Shown here: positions 25,092 to 33,724 of the stretch, in pieces
Numbering within the stretch: position 1 is the stretch's first letter
Layout: each line of letters opens with the position of its first letter
Origin: JBBIJR01 sp037445875
Lineage (GTDB): Bacteria > CLD3 > SB21
Length of the DNA: 64,000 nt
Assembly (NCBI GenBank): GCA_037445875.1
Contig: JBBIJR010000002.1
Span: 29,845-93,844, forward strand
Reading direction: 5' to 3'
The notes under the pieces: model-generated
Database searches by the model: none
The model's input: only the letters and a program-made list of their open reading frames with translations
Told to the model about the DNA's origin: nothing
Position numbers and translations under genes: made by a program

Positions 25092-25725
25092 ATGACCCGC
25101 CTGTTGTTGTCCACAATGATGTTTATCACACTCACGCGAAATTTGTACTCGCAAACCGATTCGATATCGCTGGAGGGAAAAACGGCTTTAATGTTTCAGC
25201 TGGAACGGGACTTCGACTTCACATCTTTCGAGGGTGGATTGATTACCATGAAGAAGCAGCTAACCGAGAAAAGCCTGGCGGCTGGGCATCGGTCTCAGCG
25301 GCTACCATGCGGAGGGAGAGATCGTGGTGCCTCAGGATACCGCAATGCCCATCCAGGACTCCGATGAGTCATCCTTTAGCGGAAGTGTCTCGTTCTCGTT
25401 TCAGTTCTTTCCGTACAGCAAGGACCGGATCCGTTTCTATTACGGGTATGGTGTGCGTGTGGCGTACGATCATCGCTGGAGTAGCGACGGCGATCTATTG
25501 TCAGACTATCTTGACAGGATCACATTGGGACCGGTCGCGTACGTCGGAGTGGAATGGTCTGTGAAAGATCAAATCGGCATTTCCGGCGAGTATGGCTCGC
25601 AGTTGTACTATTCCTATTCCTTCGTGAAGTTCGCCGGCGAACTGATTGGCGATTACAAGATCGATACCCATACGGCTGGATTCAGACAAGACAACGTGCG
25701 ATTGGGCATCTCGGTCTACTTCTGA
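25092..25725 (+). pseudogene. Outer-membrane beta-barrel gene split by a +1 frameshift
   Basis: The first part (from ATG 25092) encodes a signal peptide (MTRLLLSTMMFITL) and mature start, then reaches AGHRSQRLP and a wrong-frame stop at 25367. The second part, one frame over, continues naturally as AWRLGIGLSGYHAEGE and runs to 25725, ending LGISVYF as outer-membrane barrels do. Removing one A from the AAAA at 25269-25272 rejoins them as LTEKAWRLGIG. The product would be a porin-like barrel of about 210 residues, unknown function. Either a real inactivation or a homopolymer sequencing error. Confidence 0.8.
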
Positions 25726-25817
25726 GCCTGCCGTCCCTCCGTCGCCAGATTCACCGGTGTAGTGACACTTTCGTGTTGCTTGTAACTTATGAATACACAG
25801 AGAGTTATTGGCTATCC

Positions 25818-25852
25818 GCAAATTATCGATGCTATAACATGTAAGATTTGCA
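25818..25852. promoter_or_regulatory. Distal operator-like repeat upstream of the ATPase gene
   Basis: GCAAATTATCGATGCTATAACATG, then GATTTGCA. The arms GCAAAT and ATTTGC are inverted. The core matches the proximal copy at 25931-25966 almost exactly, about 114 bp apart. The surrounding DNA is unusually AT-rich for this window. Confidence 0.6.
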
Positions 25853-25930
25853 GATACCATGGTTGCTATCTAAATGCAGAACCGAGATTGTGCAAACAAA
25901 TTACATGAAAACAAATCCTTGCATTTGAAT

Positions 25931-25966
25931 TGCAAATTATCTATGCTATAACATGAATAATTTGCA
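25931..25966. promoter_or_regulatory. Proximal operator-like inverted repeat overlapping a putative promoter
   Basis: A perfect 10-bp inverted repeat, TGCAAATTAT (25931-25940) and ATAATTTGCA (25957-25966), brackets ATGCTATAACATG. A plausible sigma-70-like pair, TTGAAT (25925-25930) and TATAAC (25947-25952) with 16-bp spacing, overlaps it. The ATPase ATG is only 13 bp downstream, so binding here would block initiation. Autoregulation is inferred. Confidence 0.6.
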
Positions 25967-25978
25967 CAATCCATATAA

Positions 25979-27415
25979 ATGACAGATTTACAAACAATTC
26001 TGAGACCTTACAATCCGTGGTGGTCTGATAATCCAGAGAATCTGGCAAATCTCCCTCCGTTTCATCGCCCTATTTTCCATCAGCTTTGCGAAGAACTGCA
26101 GACGGTGCCTCAAATCCTCTCGATCACCGGTCCCCGACGGATCGGGAAGAGCACGCTACTTTACCAGATAGTCAAGAAGTTCCTCGCACAGAGTCTCAGG
26201 CCGGACCATCTGATCTACTATTCATTTGACGATCCTGCCCTCATCGCCCGCCACATCAAGGTGGACGAGCTTTTCGACCACATCATGAAACTTGTTGTCA
26301 GGCAAAGGGAGTCAGGGCCGACCTATCTGTTCCTTGATGAGATACAGCGATGGGAACGTTGGGAGTTGTACCTGAAGAAATACTACGATCTCAGATACCC
26401 GTTTAAAGCAGTCATCTCGGGCTCAGCTTCGTCCCCTATTTTCAAGAAGAGCAGGGAAAGCCTGCTGGGACGAGTCAAAGACTTCCACTTGTTGCCCTTT
26501 TCATTTCGTGAGTTCGTGCTCTATTCGCTGCACGACACCACGGACCTGCTGCAGGAAGTCAATGCACTATACTCGCTGGGAAAGACGACGCAGGGAATGT
26601 TCGCCGAGGATCCTCTCGTCGAACTACAGACGGTAACACTCAGATTGCCCGATGAACGACTACAGACCGAACTTGACCGGCTTCTCAGGCTGTATCTACT
26701 TGAAGGAGGGTTTCCCGAAGTTTGGGCGCTCCCCACCTGGGTCCACAAACAGGAGTACCTGTATGACAACCAGGTAAAGAAAGTGATTTACGAGGACTTG
26801 ATCCTTGCGGCAGAATTTCGAAAACCGGAACTTCTGAAACGCTTCTATATTTCGCTGCTGGAAATACCGGGACGAGAGATCAGTGTGCAAACCGTCGTCA
26901 AGGAAACCGAGGTCGCCGCTTCCCAGATCGAAAAATACCTCCCCCTGCTCGAAATGACGGATCTTGTTTATCGGATATCCAAATTTCGCACGAAACCTCT
27001 GCGTCTGCGCAAGGGATTAATGAAGTTCTACCTTGTGGATCTCGCACTGCGCAATGCGGTCTTACGATTGAATGAGACGTTGCTGTCGGATGACACGACC
27101 CTCGGTCTTTACGCGGAGAATCTCGTCTTCCTTGCTCTCAGGAAATGGAGAGGAACGATTCAACTGGACTACTACCGCGAACGTCATTCCGAGGTGGATT
27201 TCATCGTTCACTGCGGGCCGCAACGATTTCTTCCCGTTGAAGTGAAGTATCGGAACGAGATCAAAGCTGGTGACCTTGCCGGCGTGCAGAGATTCTGCAA
27301 CAGGTTCCCTCCGTCGCCTCAGGCAATCCTTGTGACCAAGCGATGGGCCGACTTTGGCAGAAAGGAGGGCGCATTTCTGCTCCCTTTACCGATGTTTCTC
27401 CTGCTTTTTGACTGA
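25979..27415 (+). CDS. AAA-type ATPase with DUF4143-like C-terminal nuclease-fold domain
   Basis: 478 residues. The P-loop GPRRIGKST (about 50-58) and Walker B YLFLDEIQRWE (about 116-126) lie in an AAA_14-type domain, followed by VISGSASSPIF (sensor-1-like) and LPFSFREFVLY. A winged-helix-like region (about 290-345) contains VQTVVKETEVAASQIEKYL. The C-terminal DUF4143-like domain ends with VDFIV and FLPVEVKYRNE, a PD-(D/E)xK-type core. Such ATPases are common, often horizontally spread and of unsettled function. No Shine-Dalgarno sequence is evident; the gene follows two operator-like repeats and may control itself through the winged helix. Confidence 0.88.
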   Translation: MTDLQTILRPYNPWWSDNPENLANLPPFHRPIFHQLCEELQTVPQILSITGPRRIGKSTLLYQIVKKFLAQSLRPDHLIYYSFDDPALIARHIKVDELFDHIMKLVVRQRESGPTYLFLDEIQRWERWELYLKKYYDLRYPFKAVISGSASSPIFKKSRESLLGRVKDFHLLPFSFREFVLYSLHDTTDLLQEVNALYSLGKTTQGMFAEDPLVELQTVTLRLPDERLQTELDRLLRLYLLEGGFPEVWALPTWVHKQEYLYDNQVKKVIYEDLILAAEFRKPELLKRFYISLLEIPGREISVQTVVKETEVAASQIEKYLPLLEMTDLVYRISKFRTKPLRLRKGLMKFYLVDLALRNAVLRLNETLLSDDTTLGLYAENLVFLALRKWRGTIQLDYYRERHSEVDFIVHCGPQRFLPVEVKYRNEIKAGDLAGVQRFCNRFPPSPQAILVTKRWADFGRKEGAFLLPLPMFLLLFD

Positions 27416-27445
27416 AAGCGCATCCCAATCGAAAGGACCCATCCC

Positions 27446-27976
27446 ATGTTTCGCCTTTGCTTGCTGTTCCTGCTCATCCCACCGCTGCTCAACGGACAGA
27501 CCGCCTCGAAACCGGACCCTTGGAGTCGGATGAAATTCCTTGAGGGCAAGTGGGAAGGGACCGGATCGGGCGAGCCGGGGGTGTCGACCGTGGAGCGGGA
27601 ATACCGCTTCGTCCTCGGCGGCAAGTTTCTCTTCGTCCAGAGCAAGTCAACCTACGCACCGCAGGAAAAGAACCCCAGAGGGGAAGTGCACGAGGAATGG
27701 GGGCTGTTCAGCTTTGACCGCCGCAGGAAGTCATTCGTGCTGCGGCAGTTCCACGTGGAAGGGTTTGTGAACCAATTCGTTCTCGATTCGACATTTTCCG
27801 ACAGCACGACTCTCGTTTTCGTCACCGAGTCCATCGAAAATATCGCGCCGGACTGGAAGGCCAGGGAGACTTACCGAATGTTAGGCGAGGATGAATTCAT
27901 CGAAATCTTCGAACTCACCCCGCCGGGGAAGGAGTTTGCCGTTTATTCGGAGAACCGCTTGAAGCGAAAACAATAA
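27446..27976 (+). CDS. Exported lipocalin-like protein (DUF1579-type)
   Basis: 176 residues. A signal peptide (MFRLCLLFLLIPPLLNGQ) is followed by a domain opening with FLEGKWEGTGSGEPG, the G-x-W-x-G-x-G pattern of small lipocalin-like or nitrobindin-like barrels, and alternating strands to the end. This suggests a periplasmic ligand-binding barrel. The exact family (DUF1579 versus THAP4-like) is uncertain, and I see no clear heme-ligand His. It lies 30 bp downstream of the ATPase gene and could be transcribed with it. Confidence 0.6.
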   Translation: MFRLCLLFLLIPPLLNGQTASKPDPWSRMKFLEGKWEGTGSGEPGVSTVEREYRFVLGGKFLFVQSKSTYAPQEKNPRGEVHEEWGLFSFDRRRKSFVLRQFHVEGFVNQFVLDSTFSDSTTLVFVTESIENIAPDWKARETYRMLGEDEFIEIFELTPPGKEFAVYSENRLKRKQ

Positions 27977-28019
27977 TAACAGCAGGCTTTTCGACTCGGT
28001 CTCCGGCCGCGATTCCGCC

Positions 28020-29276
28020 TTATCCTCTGGCCAGCATTCCTGCGATCCGCGCGGTGAGATGTTTCCTTACCGATGAACTCGTAACGCTCGATTCTATGAA
28101 GCCCAGCGTATGCTCCAACACGTTCCGGCTGATGTCGTTTCTGTTCAGCATCGCGGTGAGGGCCTCTTCCTGTCCCGATGAGGATTCGACGTGCGCCGCG
28201 GTCTCCACATACCTGAGCCACACGGCGTCCTCGGACGACGGGCAGGCGGATGCAAACACAACCAGCACATCGGTCTGAGCGGAACTCGACCCGATTTCCC
28301 GCACGGCATCGAGGATCTCCATCCAGGACGAACGCTCCAGCGTCCTGATTTCCATGAGCGCCAACAGCGCCCTTTTCTGCCCGGAGGAGGATTCAACGCC
28401 TCGTACGGCCTTGACGTAGGCCAAAACGACGGCCGGGGTCATGGCCACGTTGTGTGTCATGCGGACGAGCGACTCGACCTGCCGGGAACTCGATTCGATC
28501 GACTGGATCGTGCGCGTCATGGCAAGAGCCGACGCTTCGTCGATCCGCCGTCTTCCGATGATGTCGGCCAGCGCCTCAGCCTGCCGGGAACTCGAGGCGA
28601 TCTTGTTTACCGCTTCGATGAGTTCCCGTGTGTAGAGCGAGTCCTCCGGGAAACGTGCGGCCAGGTCGGACAGGGTTTCCTGAAGTCTCGAACTGCTGCC
28701 GATCTCTTCGCCGGAGACCCGTACCAGGCGGCGCAGCTGGTCGGACGATAACCCGGGGAGTTCCGAAATAACCTCCACGTAGACTCTTCGGGCCCGGTCG
28801 CTTTCCGTCCTGCGGACGGCCCTCAGGGCGCTGTCGAAGCCTTCTTTTTCTAGAATCCTCCTCACGCGGGCAGCGGCTCCGAGGGCTGTCTTCCGTACCA
28901 CCACCGGCAGCACTCGGGCGAGCCATTGCTGGGCATCGTCCTCCCACGCGGCCGCTCTTCCCTGCAAGTGGAACTCATAGGTCAGTGTACTGTCCAACCC
29001 GGACCGGACGGTCAGCGAGCGGAAGGTGAGCCAGTTGCGTTCCTCGATGGTCACAAACCCGCCGGCTGCGATCCTGACAATGGATGCATCATCGGCGGAG
29101 ATCTCCACTTCGCCGCTGCTGGCGACCTCGAGGCTGTACAGGATGGAGTTGTGGCCATATCGGACCTCGTTTCGGTCCTCGTCGTCGTCCCAGACGAAAT
29201 GCTGCGGCTTTGTGTCGGCCGGAGTCAGAAGCATCCACAATGCCGCTGCCAGCCACGCGTATACGATCGTCGCCAT
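28020..29276 (-). CDS. Exported helical-repeat protein with 34-residue SSS-x-Q repeats
   Basis: 418 residues from the ATG at 29276, chosen because it begins a signal peptide (MATIVYAWLAAALWMLL). The first 120 residues form a beta-rich, DUF4097-like head (SGEVEISADDASIVRIAAGG). From about residue 180 it becomes alpha-helical, with at least six repeats of about 34 residues beginning I(A/E)SSSRQxxxL, V-ESSSGQxxAL or IGSSSAQ. Similar repeats with other residues occur in M56-peptidase/DUF4097-type proteins. The probable role is a periplasmic or surface solenoid for protein contact. It lies 11 bp downstream of a DUF6249 gene and divergent from a sigma/anti-sigma pair, which may control it. Confidence 0.75.
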   Translation of the reverse strand: MATIVYAWLAAALWMLLTPADTKPQHFVWDDDEDRNEVRYGHNSILYSLEVASSGEVEISADDASIVRIAAGGFVTIEERNWLTFRSLTVRSGLDSTLTYEFHLQGRAAAWEDDAQQWLARVLPVVVRKTALGAAARVRRILEKEGFDSALRAVRRTESDRARRVYVEVISELPGLSSDQLRRLVRVSGEEIGSSSRLQETLSDLAARFPEDSLYTRELIEAVNKIASSSRQAEALADIIGRRRIDEASALAMTRTIQSIESSSRQVESLVRMTHNVAMTPAVVLAYVKAVRGVESSSGQKRALLALMEIRTLERSSWMEILDAVREIGSSSAQTDVLVVFASACPSSEDAVWLRYVETAAHVESSSGQEEALTAMLNRNDISRNVLEHTLGFIESSVTSSSVRKHLTARIAGMLARG

Positions 29277-29287
29277 GAAACTCTCCC

Positions 29288-29626
29288 TCAGTTCTTGTTC
29301 TTCTCTTCGTAGTTCTTTGCCATGTAGTAATACGCAATGAAGGCGATGCCGGCGAAGAGCATCATCAGGCCGACCGATGCCGGTCCCTCGAGTGCGACCG
29401 GAAAGAGATTGACCAGGAAGAGGGCCAGACCGACGGCGATCAGGACCATGCCCCATTTGAGGGCAGACAGGTACGGCACGGTCTGGCTGAAGATCTGGCG
29501 CGACTTCTCGTCGACCAGACCCTTGTCGATCATCTTCTGCCGTGTCCGGTTGTCCGTGATGACCTTGATGGCCGCCACGATGGCAAAGAACATGGCGATG
29601 GGAATCAGGAACTCGAAGTGGTCCAT
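29288..29626 (-). CDS. DUF6249 family small membrane protein
   Basis: 112 residues. An N-terminal hydrophobic helix (about 6-24) is followed by a charged loop (NRTRQKMIDKGLVDEKSRQI) and two closely spaced helices (about 57-75 and 82-101) before a charged end (KNYEEKNKN). The layout matches DUF6249-type proteins, commonly found next to ECF sigma factors in Bacteroidota. It is the first gene of a probable two-gene operon with the SSS-repeat protein and is divergent from the sigma gene, sharing a 143-bp promoter region. Confidence 0.75.
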   Translation of the reverse strand: MDHFEFLIPIAMFFAIVAAIKVITDNRTRQKMIDKGLVDEKSRQIFSQTVPYLSALKWGMVLIAVGLALFLVNLFPVALEGPASVGLMMLFAGIAFIAYYYMAKNYEEKNKN

Positions 29627-29769
29627 ACGGTAACTCCCTTATTTTGCTTGTCTGTGACCGGTTTTGTGGCTTTCTTTAACCAATAGACCGGCCACGCCTC
29701 GGATTGTTGCAGGCCGGTGCGGTGCAACTTTCCGGCGGCGTCCCTGTCTAATGACTCTGTAAGGAGGAC

Positions 29770-30357
29770 ATGGACAACGACCGAACACAGATCCAGCGCA
29801 TCCTCGGCGGCGATCAGCGTGCGTTTGAGGCGCTCATCAATGACCACCGGAAGCTCGTGTTCCACGTCGTTGCCCGGATCATCCCCAACCGGTCGGACAG
29901 GGAAGAAATCTGTCAGGACGTGTTCGTGAAAGTCTATCAGAATCTGTCGAAGTTCCAGTTCGAATCGAAGTTATCGACGTGGATCGCCCGTATTGCTTAC
30001 AACACGAGTCTCAGCTATCTGGAGAAGAAGCGCCTGATGTTGTACGAGGACCTGAAAACGGAGGAAGACGACGCGGAGTATCCCATGGCGGCCGACGCAT
30101 GGCACGAGGAGGAGGGCGTGGATGAAAAACTGATGGAGCGGGAAATCCGGGGCGTTCTGGAAACCGAGATAACCCGGCTGCCGGTACACTACCGCACGGT
30201 GCTCACGTTGTATCACGTCGACGAACTCAGCTATGAAGAGATCGGGTCGGTGATGAACATGCCACAGGGTACCGTGAAGAGCTATCTGTTTCGGGCCAGG
30301 CGGATGTTGAAGGAGAGCCTTCTGACGCAATATCGGGAGGAGGAATTGCGCGTATGA
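29770..30357 (+). CDS. RNA polymerase sigma factor, ECF (sigma-70 family)
   Basis: 195 residues with a strong AAGGAGG ribosome site. Region 2 (about 20-90) includes DREEICQDVFVKVYQNL and WIARIAYNTSLSYLEKKR. Region 4 (about 130-190) includes LPVHYRTVLTLYHVDELSYE and the helix-turn-helix GSVMNMPQGTVKSYLFRAR. It should redirect RNA polymerase to a small regulon when released by its anti-sigma factor, encoded immediately downstream with a 4-bp overlap. The likely first targets are its own operon and the divergent DUF6249 operon. Confidence 0.95.
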   Translation: MDNDRTQIQRILGGDQRAFEALINDHRKLVFHVVARIIPNRSDREEICQDVFVKVYQNLSKFQFESKLSTWIARIAYNTSLSYLEKKRLMLYEDLKTEEDDAEYPMAADAWHEEEGVDEKLMEREIRGVLETEITRLPVHYRTVLTLYHVDELSYEEIGSVMNMPQGTVKSYLFRARRMLKESLLTQYREEELRV

Positions 30358-30830
30358 AACATGGTACGGACAAACAACTGCAAGCCCTGGCGGCCGGTGA
30401 GCTTCTCGATGACCGGAAGGAACTCGAGTCCCACTTGGCCGTCTGTTCCGCGTGCCGCCATCAGCTCCATGTCTACCGTCAACTGATGTCCGTCCTGGCC
30501 GAGGCGCCGGCCGAGGAACTCTCCCCGAATTTTGCGTCTTCGGTCATCGGACGGATCGAAGAATCGGGCAGCCGCGCGATGAACTACCTCGAGTGGGGCC
30601 TCGCGTCGATCATCGTACTCATCGGCGTGCCCATGGTGTTTGCGTACATCGACCGGGAAGGGCTGACCACACTGGCGCGGGATTCCTGGCTGGTACTGGC
30701 GGACGTGTTCCGATCGGTGGCTTCGGTGTCGTCGTTTCCCGTCGATACGAATCTCTCGCTCATCGCCGCCGCGGCGCTGGCCGTGGGTCTTTATCATCTT
30801 GCGGTTCGGCTTGCTTTCCGTCCGAGGTGA
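30354..30830 (+). CDS. Transmembrane anti-sigma factor with zinc-finger-like N-terminus
   Basis: 158 residues, starting in the ATGA overlap with the sigma gene. The N-terminus contains HLAVCSACR, the H-x3-C-x2-C motif of ZAS anti-sigma domains. Hydrophobic segments lie near 82-98 and 135-152, with a soluble loop between. It should hold the ECF sigma factor at the membrane until a signal, perhaps redox or metal through the Cys pair, releases it. No protease gene is nearby. Confidence 0.88.
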   Translation: MKHGTDKQLQALAAGELLDDRKELESHLAVCSACRHQLHVYRQLMSVLAEAPAEELSPNFASSVIGRIEESGSRAMNYLEWGLASIIVLIGVPMVFAYIDREGLTTLARDSWLVLADVFRSVASVSSFPVDTNLSLIAAAALAVGLYHLAVRLAFRPR

Positions 30831-30893
30831 TGACCTTTCACGTACGGGCACGCTGCCTGTTGCCGAGACGGCAGCCCCACACGCCTGAACCGA

Positions 30894-31397
30894 ATGCGTT
30901 TCAGTTTCGTTGCTTCCGTCGCGCTTGTCGTTTGCAGCTGTTCGGCGTCGGAACGGACGTCGCTTCCGGCCCGCGGTTCCGCGCGCATTACGCTCAAGAA
31001 GTACTCGCGTCAGATGGAGACCGGCCGCTTCAGTTTGACCGTGACGTACGTCGGAGTCAACGATTCCGCCCTTACCTTCGACATTAACGCGCGCAATGTC
31101 TCCGACCGGCCGTTGGTGCTGGACTGCGACAACGCGCAACTTTCGGTGAACGGATGCGACGTGCAATTCGAGGCGAGGATTCGGAACGCCGCTTCCATGC
31201 GGCTTCGGGTTCCGGCCGGAGACAGTCTCGGCTGCTGGCTGCAGTTTAGTCCCGTCCGCGATGAGGCCATGCCGTGTTTCCTGACGGGAGGGGTCATCGT
31301 CATGAAGGGCCTGTCGGTGTGGATCGATGGGCAGCGCACGGACTTCGGGGCCTTCCGATTTCAGCCCATCACGCTTCGACTGGATACGATACCTTGA
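30894..31397 (+). CDS. Hypothetical lipoprotein
   Basis: 167 residues. The N-terminus (MRFSFVASVALVVCSCSASE) is a signal peptide with a lipobox-like VVC/SC, so it is probably lipid-anchored. The rest looks beta-rich (FSLTVTYVGVNDSALTFD, MRLRVPAGDSLGCWLQF), like small immunoglobulin-type envelope proteins. I recognise no family. It starts 63 bp after the anti-sigma gene on the same strand and may belong to that operon. Confidence 0.65.
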   Translation: MRFSFVASVALVVCSCSASERTSLPARGSARITLKKYSRQMETGRFSLTVTYVGVNDSALTFDINARNVSDRPLVLDCDNAQLSVNGCDVQFEARIRNAASMRLRVPAGDSLGCWLQFSPVRDEAMPCFLTGGVIVMKGLSVWIDGQRTDFGAFRFQPITLRLDTIP

Positions 31398-31951
31398 ACA
31401 CAGCCCCGCCTTTTTGTTAGCTCACCTGGTAACGCACGCCCTCCTTTACCCGACCCTATTGAAGAAAACAAGAATAAGCTCTCCGGAATTAACAACTGTT
31501 TCTGCTGGTTAAGTTGTATGTTTTCCAAAACTTGAAAGACCCTGCATTCTCCCAGATCATCGACAAACAAAGTTGGTCGATGTATCTTCCAATGGGTAGT
31601 CTCCCACATCTGACTCGGTCTTTCACCTGCCGGCACCTCCTGCGGCCACTGCGCCATACCCCATCAGTCTTGAAGAACGTCCGCTGCCATGGTTGACTGA
31701 ATGGTTCCACTGCCCGTCGAACTATTTGGAATGGTAAACGGAGGCCCAAAGTGCCGCTGGGTCCCGTCCTGCCTGGCTGCCTACTCCACGCAGTCGCGAT
31801 TCATTCTCGCCCTGACCATCGCCACGACACTGAGTCTATGGCCCCCTGACGCCGGCCTTGTGGCGTCTGTGCTGGTGCTGGCTATCGGCGGTTTCGCTCA
31901 AGCCATGTTGGGGATTTGACAGTGATTTCCATATAACCGGAGGAGAAGCCC
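31398..31951. other. Intergenic region, 554 bp
   Basis: No gene is supported. A 72-codon frame at 31701-31919 has a hydrophobic end but no ribosome site, and its composition is unconvincing. No palindromic repeat of the families seen elsewhere was found here. Confidence 0.5.
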
Positions 31952-32500
31952 ATGAGATCTTGCGTAACGTTGATTGTCACGTGTTTCTGCTGTTTCGCTG
32001 CCTGCACCTCAACGCGGACATCCTCTCTTCGGGATGCCGGACTTCCATTGAAGGACGTGGCGAGCGTCGAATTGCTTGATGGCCACCTCATCGAATTCAG
32101 CTACGGCAAGTCCGCGATGTTGGAGGTCATCGGACCGAACGGTAAAATGGAACCGTACGCCGTTCGGCTCAAGGACGTTGCAAACGCCAGGACGACGGAA
32201 GGCAAGGACCTGTCGGCATCAGAGTTGAAATACGAAGACGCAGCGATTCGCGAGGTCTCACTCAGGAACGGCAAGAAGTTCACGTTCGCAGGCGAGGGCG
32301 GGCGCTACGTTGCGTCCGTCGAAGTGATCGGGGACCGGATGTACAAGACCGTCTTTCTTGCGGTGCCGATCGGCTCCGTAAGACAAGTCCACATGCGGGA
32401 ACTAGACGCCGGCAAGTCGTCGCTTGGTGCCCTGGGGCCTCTGGTGTTTCTCGGAGGAATTCTGTTCTGGATGTTCGCGGAAGCGATGTCCCACGTGTGA
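31952..32500 (+). CDS. Hypothetical lipoprotein with C-terminal membrane helix
   Basis: 182 residues with GGAGGAG upstream of the ATG. The N-terminus ends in a lipobox (CFCCFAAC), predicting a lipoprotein. The middle contains short beta segments and repeated basic-acidic patches (VELLDGHLIEFSYGK, EVSLRNGKKFTFAGEGG). The C-terminus has a hydrophobic helix (LGALGPLVFLGGILFWMFAE). Lipid anchor plus C-terminal helix is unusual. No family was recognised. Confidence 0.65.
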   Translation: MRSCVTLIVTCFCCFAACTSTRTSSLRDAGLPLKDVASVELLDGHLIEFSYGKSAMLEVIGPNGKMEPYAVRLKDVANARTTEGKDLSASELKYEDAAIREVSLRNGKKFTFAGEGGRYVASVEVIGDRMYKTVFLAVPIGSVRQVHMRELDAGKSSLGALGPLVFLGGILFWMFAEAMSHV

Positions 32501-32569
32501 GGAGCGGCCGCACTCGCCGAGGCAGCAAGGGCCTTGCTGAAGGTTAAGAACAGCAAAGGGAGGTTGAAC

Positions 32570-33681
32570 ATGAAAAGAATGTTCTGGTTCTTTGCAGCGG
32601 TGACCTGTGCACAATGCGTAAACGCCCAGTCCTCGGGATGGGTGGTGTTGCCGAGTGGAACGACGAATCCGCTGATGTCGGTGTATTTTGTCGATGCAGA
32701 CACGGGATATGCGGTCGGGGAAGATGAAAACGAAATAAGCGCTCCCATTCTCAAGACAACGGATGGAGGTGCCAACTGGTTTACTCAGCCGGCAAGCGCT
32801 ACCAGGCTGTATTCCGTGTTCTTCGTTGATGCGCAGACGGGCTTCGCCGCAGGCAGCAGTGACGATGCGGGAGTCGTACTGAAGACGACCAACGGAGGAC
32901 AGAGTTGGTCAATGCAAATCATCGTGACGGATATGGGCCTTACCTCCGTTTATTTCACCGGGGCCAGCACAGGCTTCACGGCGGACGGCGACGGAAGAAT
33001 TTACAAAACGACCGATAGCGGCGCCAATTGGTTTGAGGTGCCCAGCGGGGCCATTGAAGTTCTGGCGTCCATCCACTTCGCGAATCCTACCATTGGCTAC
33101 GCGGCCGGTGAGGCAGGAGACGTTCGAAAGACGACGAACGGGGGATCGAACTGGTTCGGGCTCACCAGCGGCACGACCAACTGGCTGAGTGCGGTCTATT
33201 TTGTGGCAGGTCTTGCATCCGGCAGTGGCGGTGCGATCCTCAAAACGACCGACGGAGGAAATACCTGGTTCAGCCAGAGTAGCGGGACTTCCAGCTGGCT
33301 CAGGTCCGTGTTCTTTGTCGATGCCACCACGGGTTATGCGGTGGGAGATGACGGTGTGATCCTCAAGACGACCACCGGAGGCGTGGCAGCGATCGACGAC
33401 AAAGGCAGCGCTGCGAAACCGGTCGTGGAGCTTCGCCAGAACTATCCCAATCCCTTCAATTCGCGAGCGTCGATTTCTTTTGTGTTCCTGTTCAATCCGA
33501 GGTCATGCTAGAGGTACATAATACGCTGGGTCAGGAAGTGACGACGTTGGTGTCGGGCCGGCTGAATGCTGGTGAGCATACGATCTTCTGGGAAGCGGAG
33601 AATGTGCCGTCGGGAGTGTATTTGTATCGGCTGGAGGTTGGAGGATATAGCGAAACAAAAAAACTCATGCTTCTCAAATAG
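32570..33681 (+). pseudogene. T9SS-exported YCF48-like propeller gene, frameshifted inside the sorting domain
   Basis: From the ATG at 32570 the frame encodes a signal peptide (to VNAQ) and propeller blades with KTTDGGANW, KTTNGGQSW, KTTDSGANW, KTTNGGSNW and KTTDGGNTW, then reaches NYPNPFNSRASISF. There it shifts: the original frame ends at 33511, but a second frame continues as VPVQSEVMLEVHNTLGQEV through GVYLYRLEVGG and KKLMLLK to TAG at 33681. One missing G near 33482-33486 (GTGGTT read as GTGTT) would explain it. As read, the product lacks most of the sorting domain and would not be exported by T9SS. Confidence 0.85.
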
Positions 33682-33724
33682 AACCGGGACCGCGCCGCAA
33701 TCAAAGACCAAAGAGGAGACATCC

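Noticed and set aside
25979..27415. ATPase as a transposition or phage protein
   Set aside because: P-loop, winged-helix-like and DUF4143-like regions match chromosomal ATPases, and no mobile-element gene adjoins it.
31701..31919. 72-residue hydrophobic frame
   Set aside because: No ribosome site, no recognisable domain, and it lies in a region whose composition is not protein-like.
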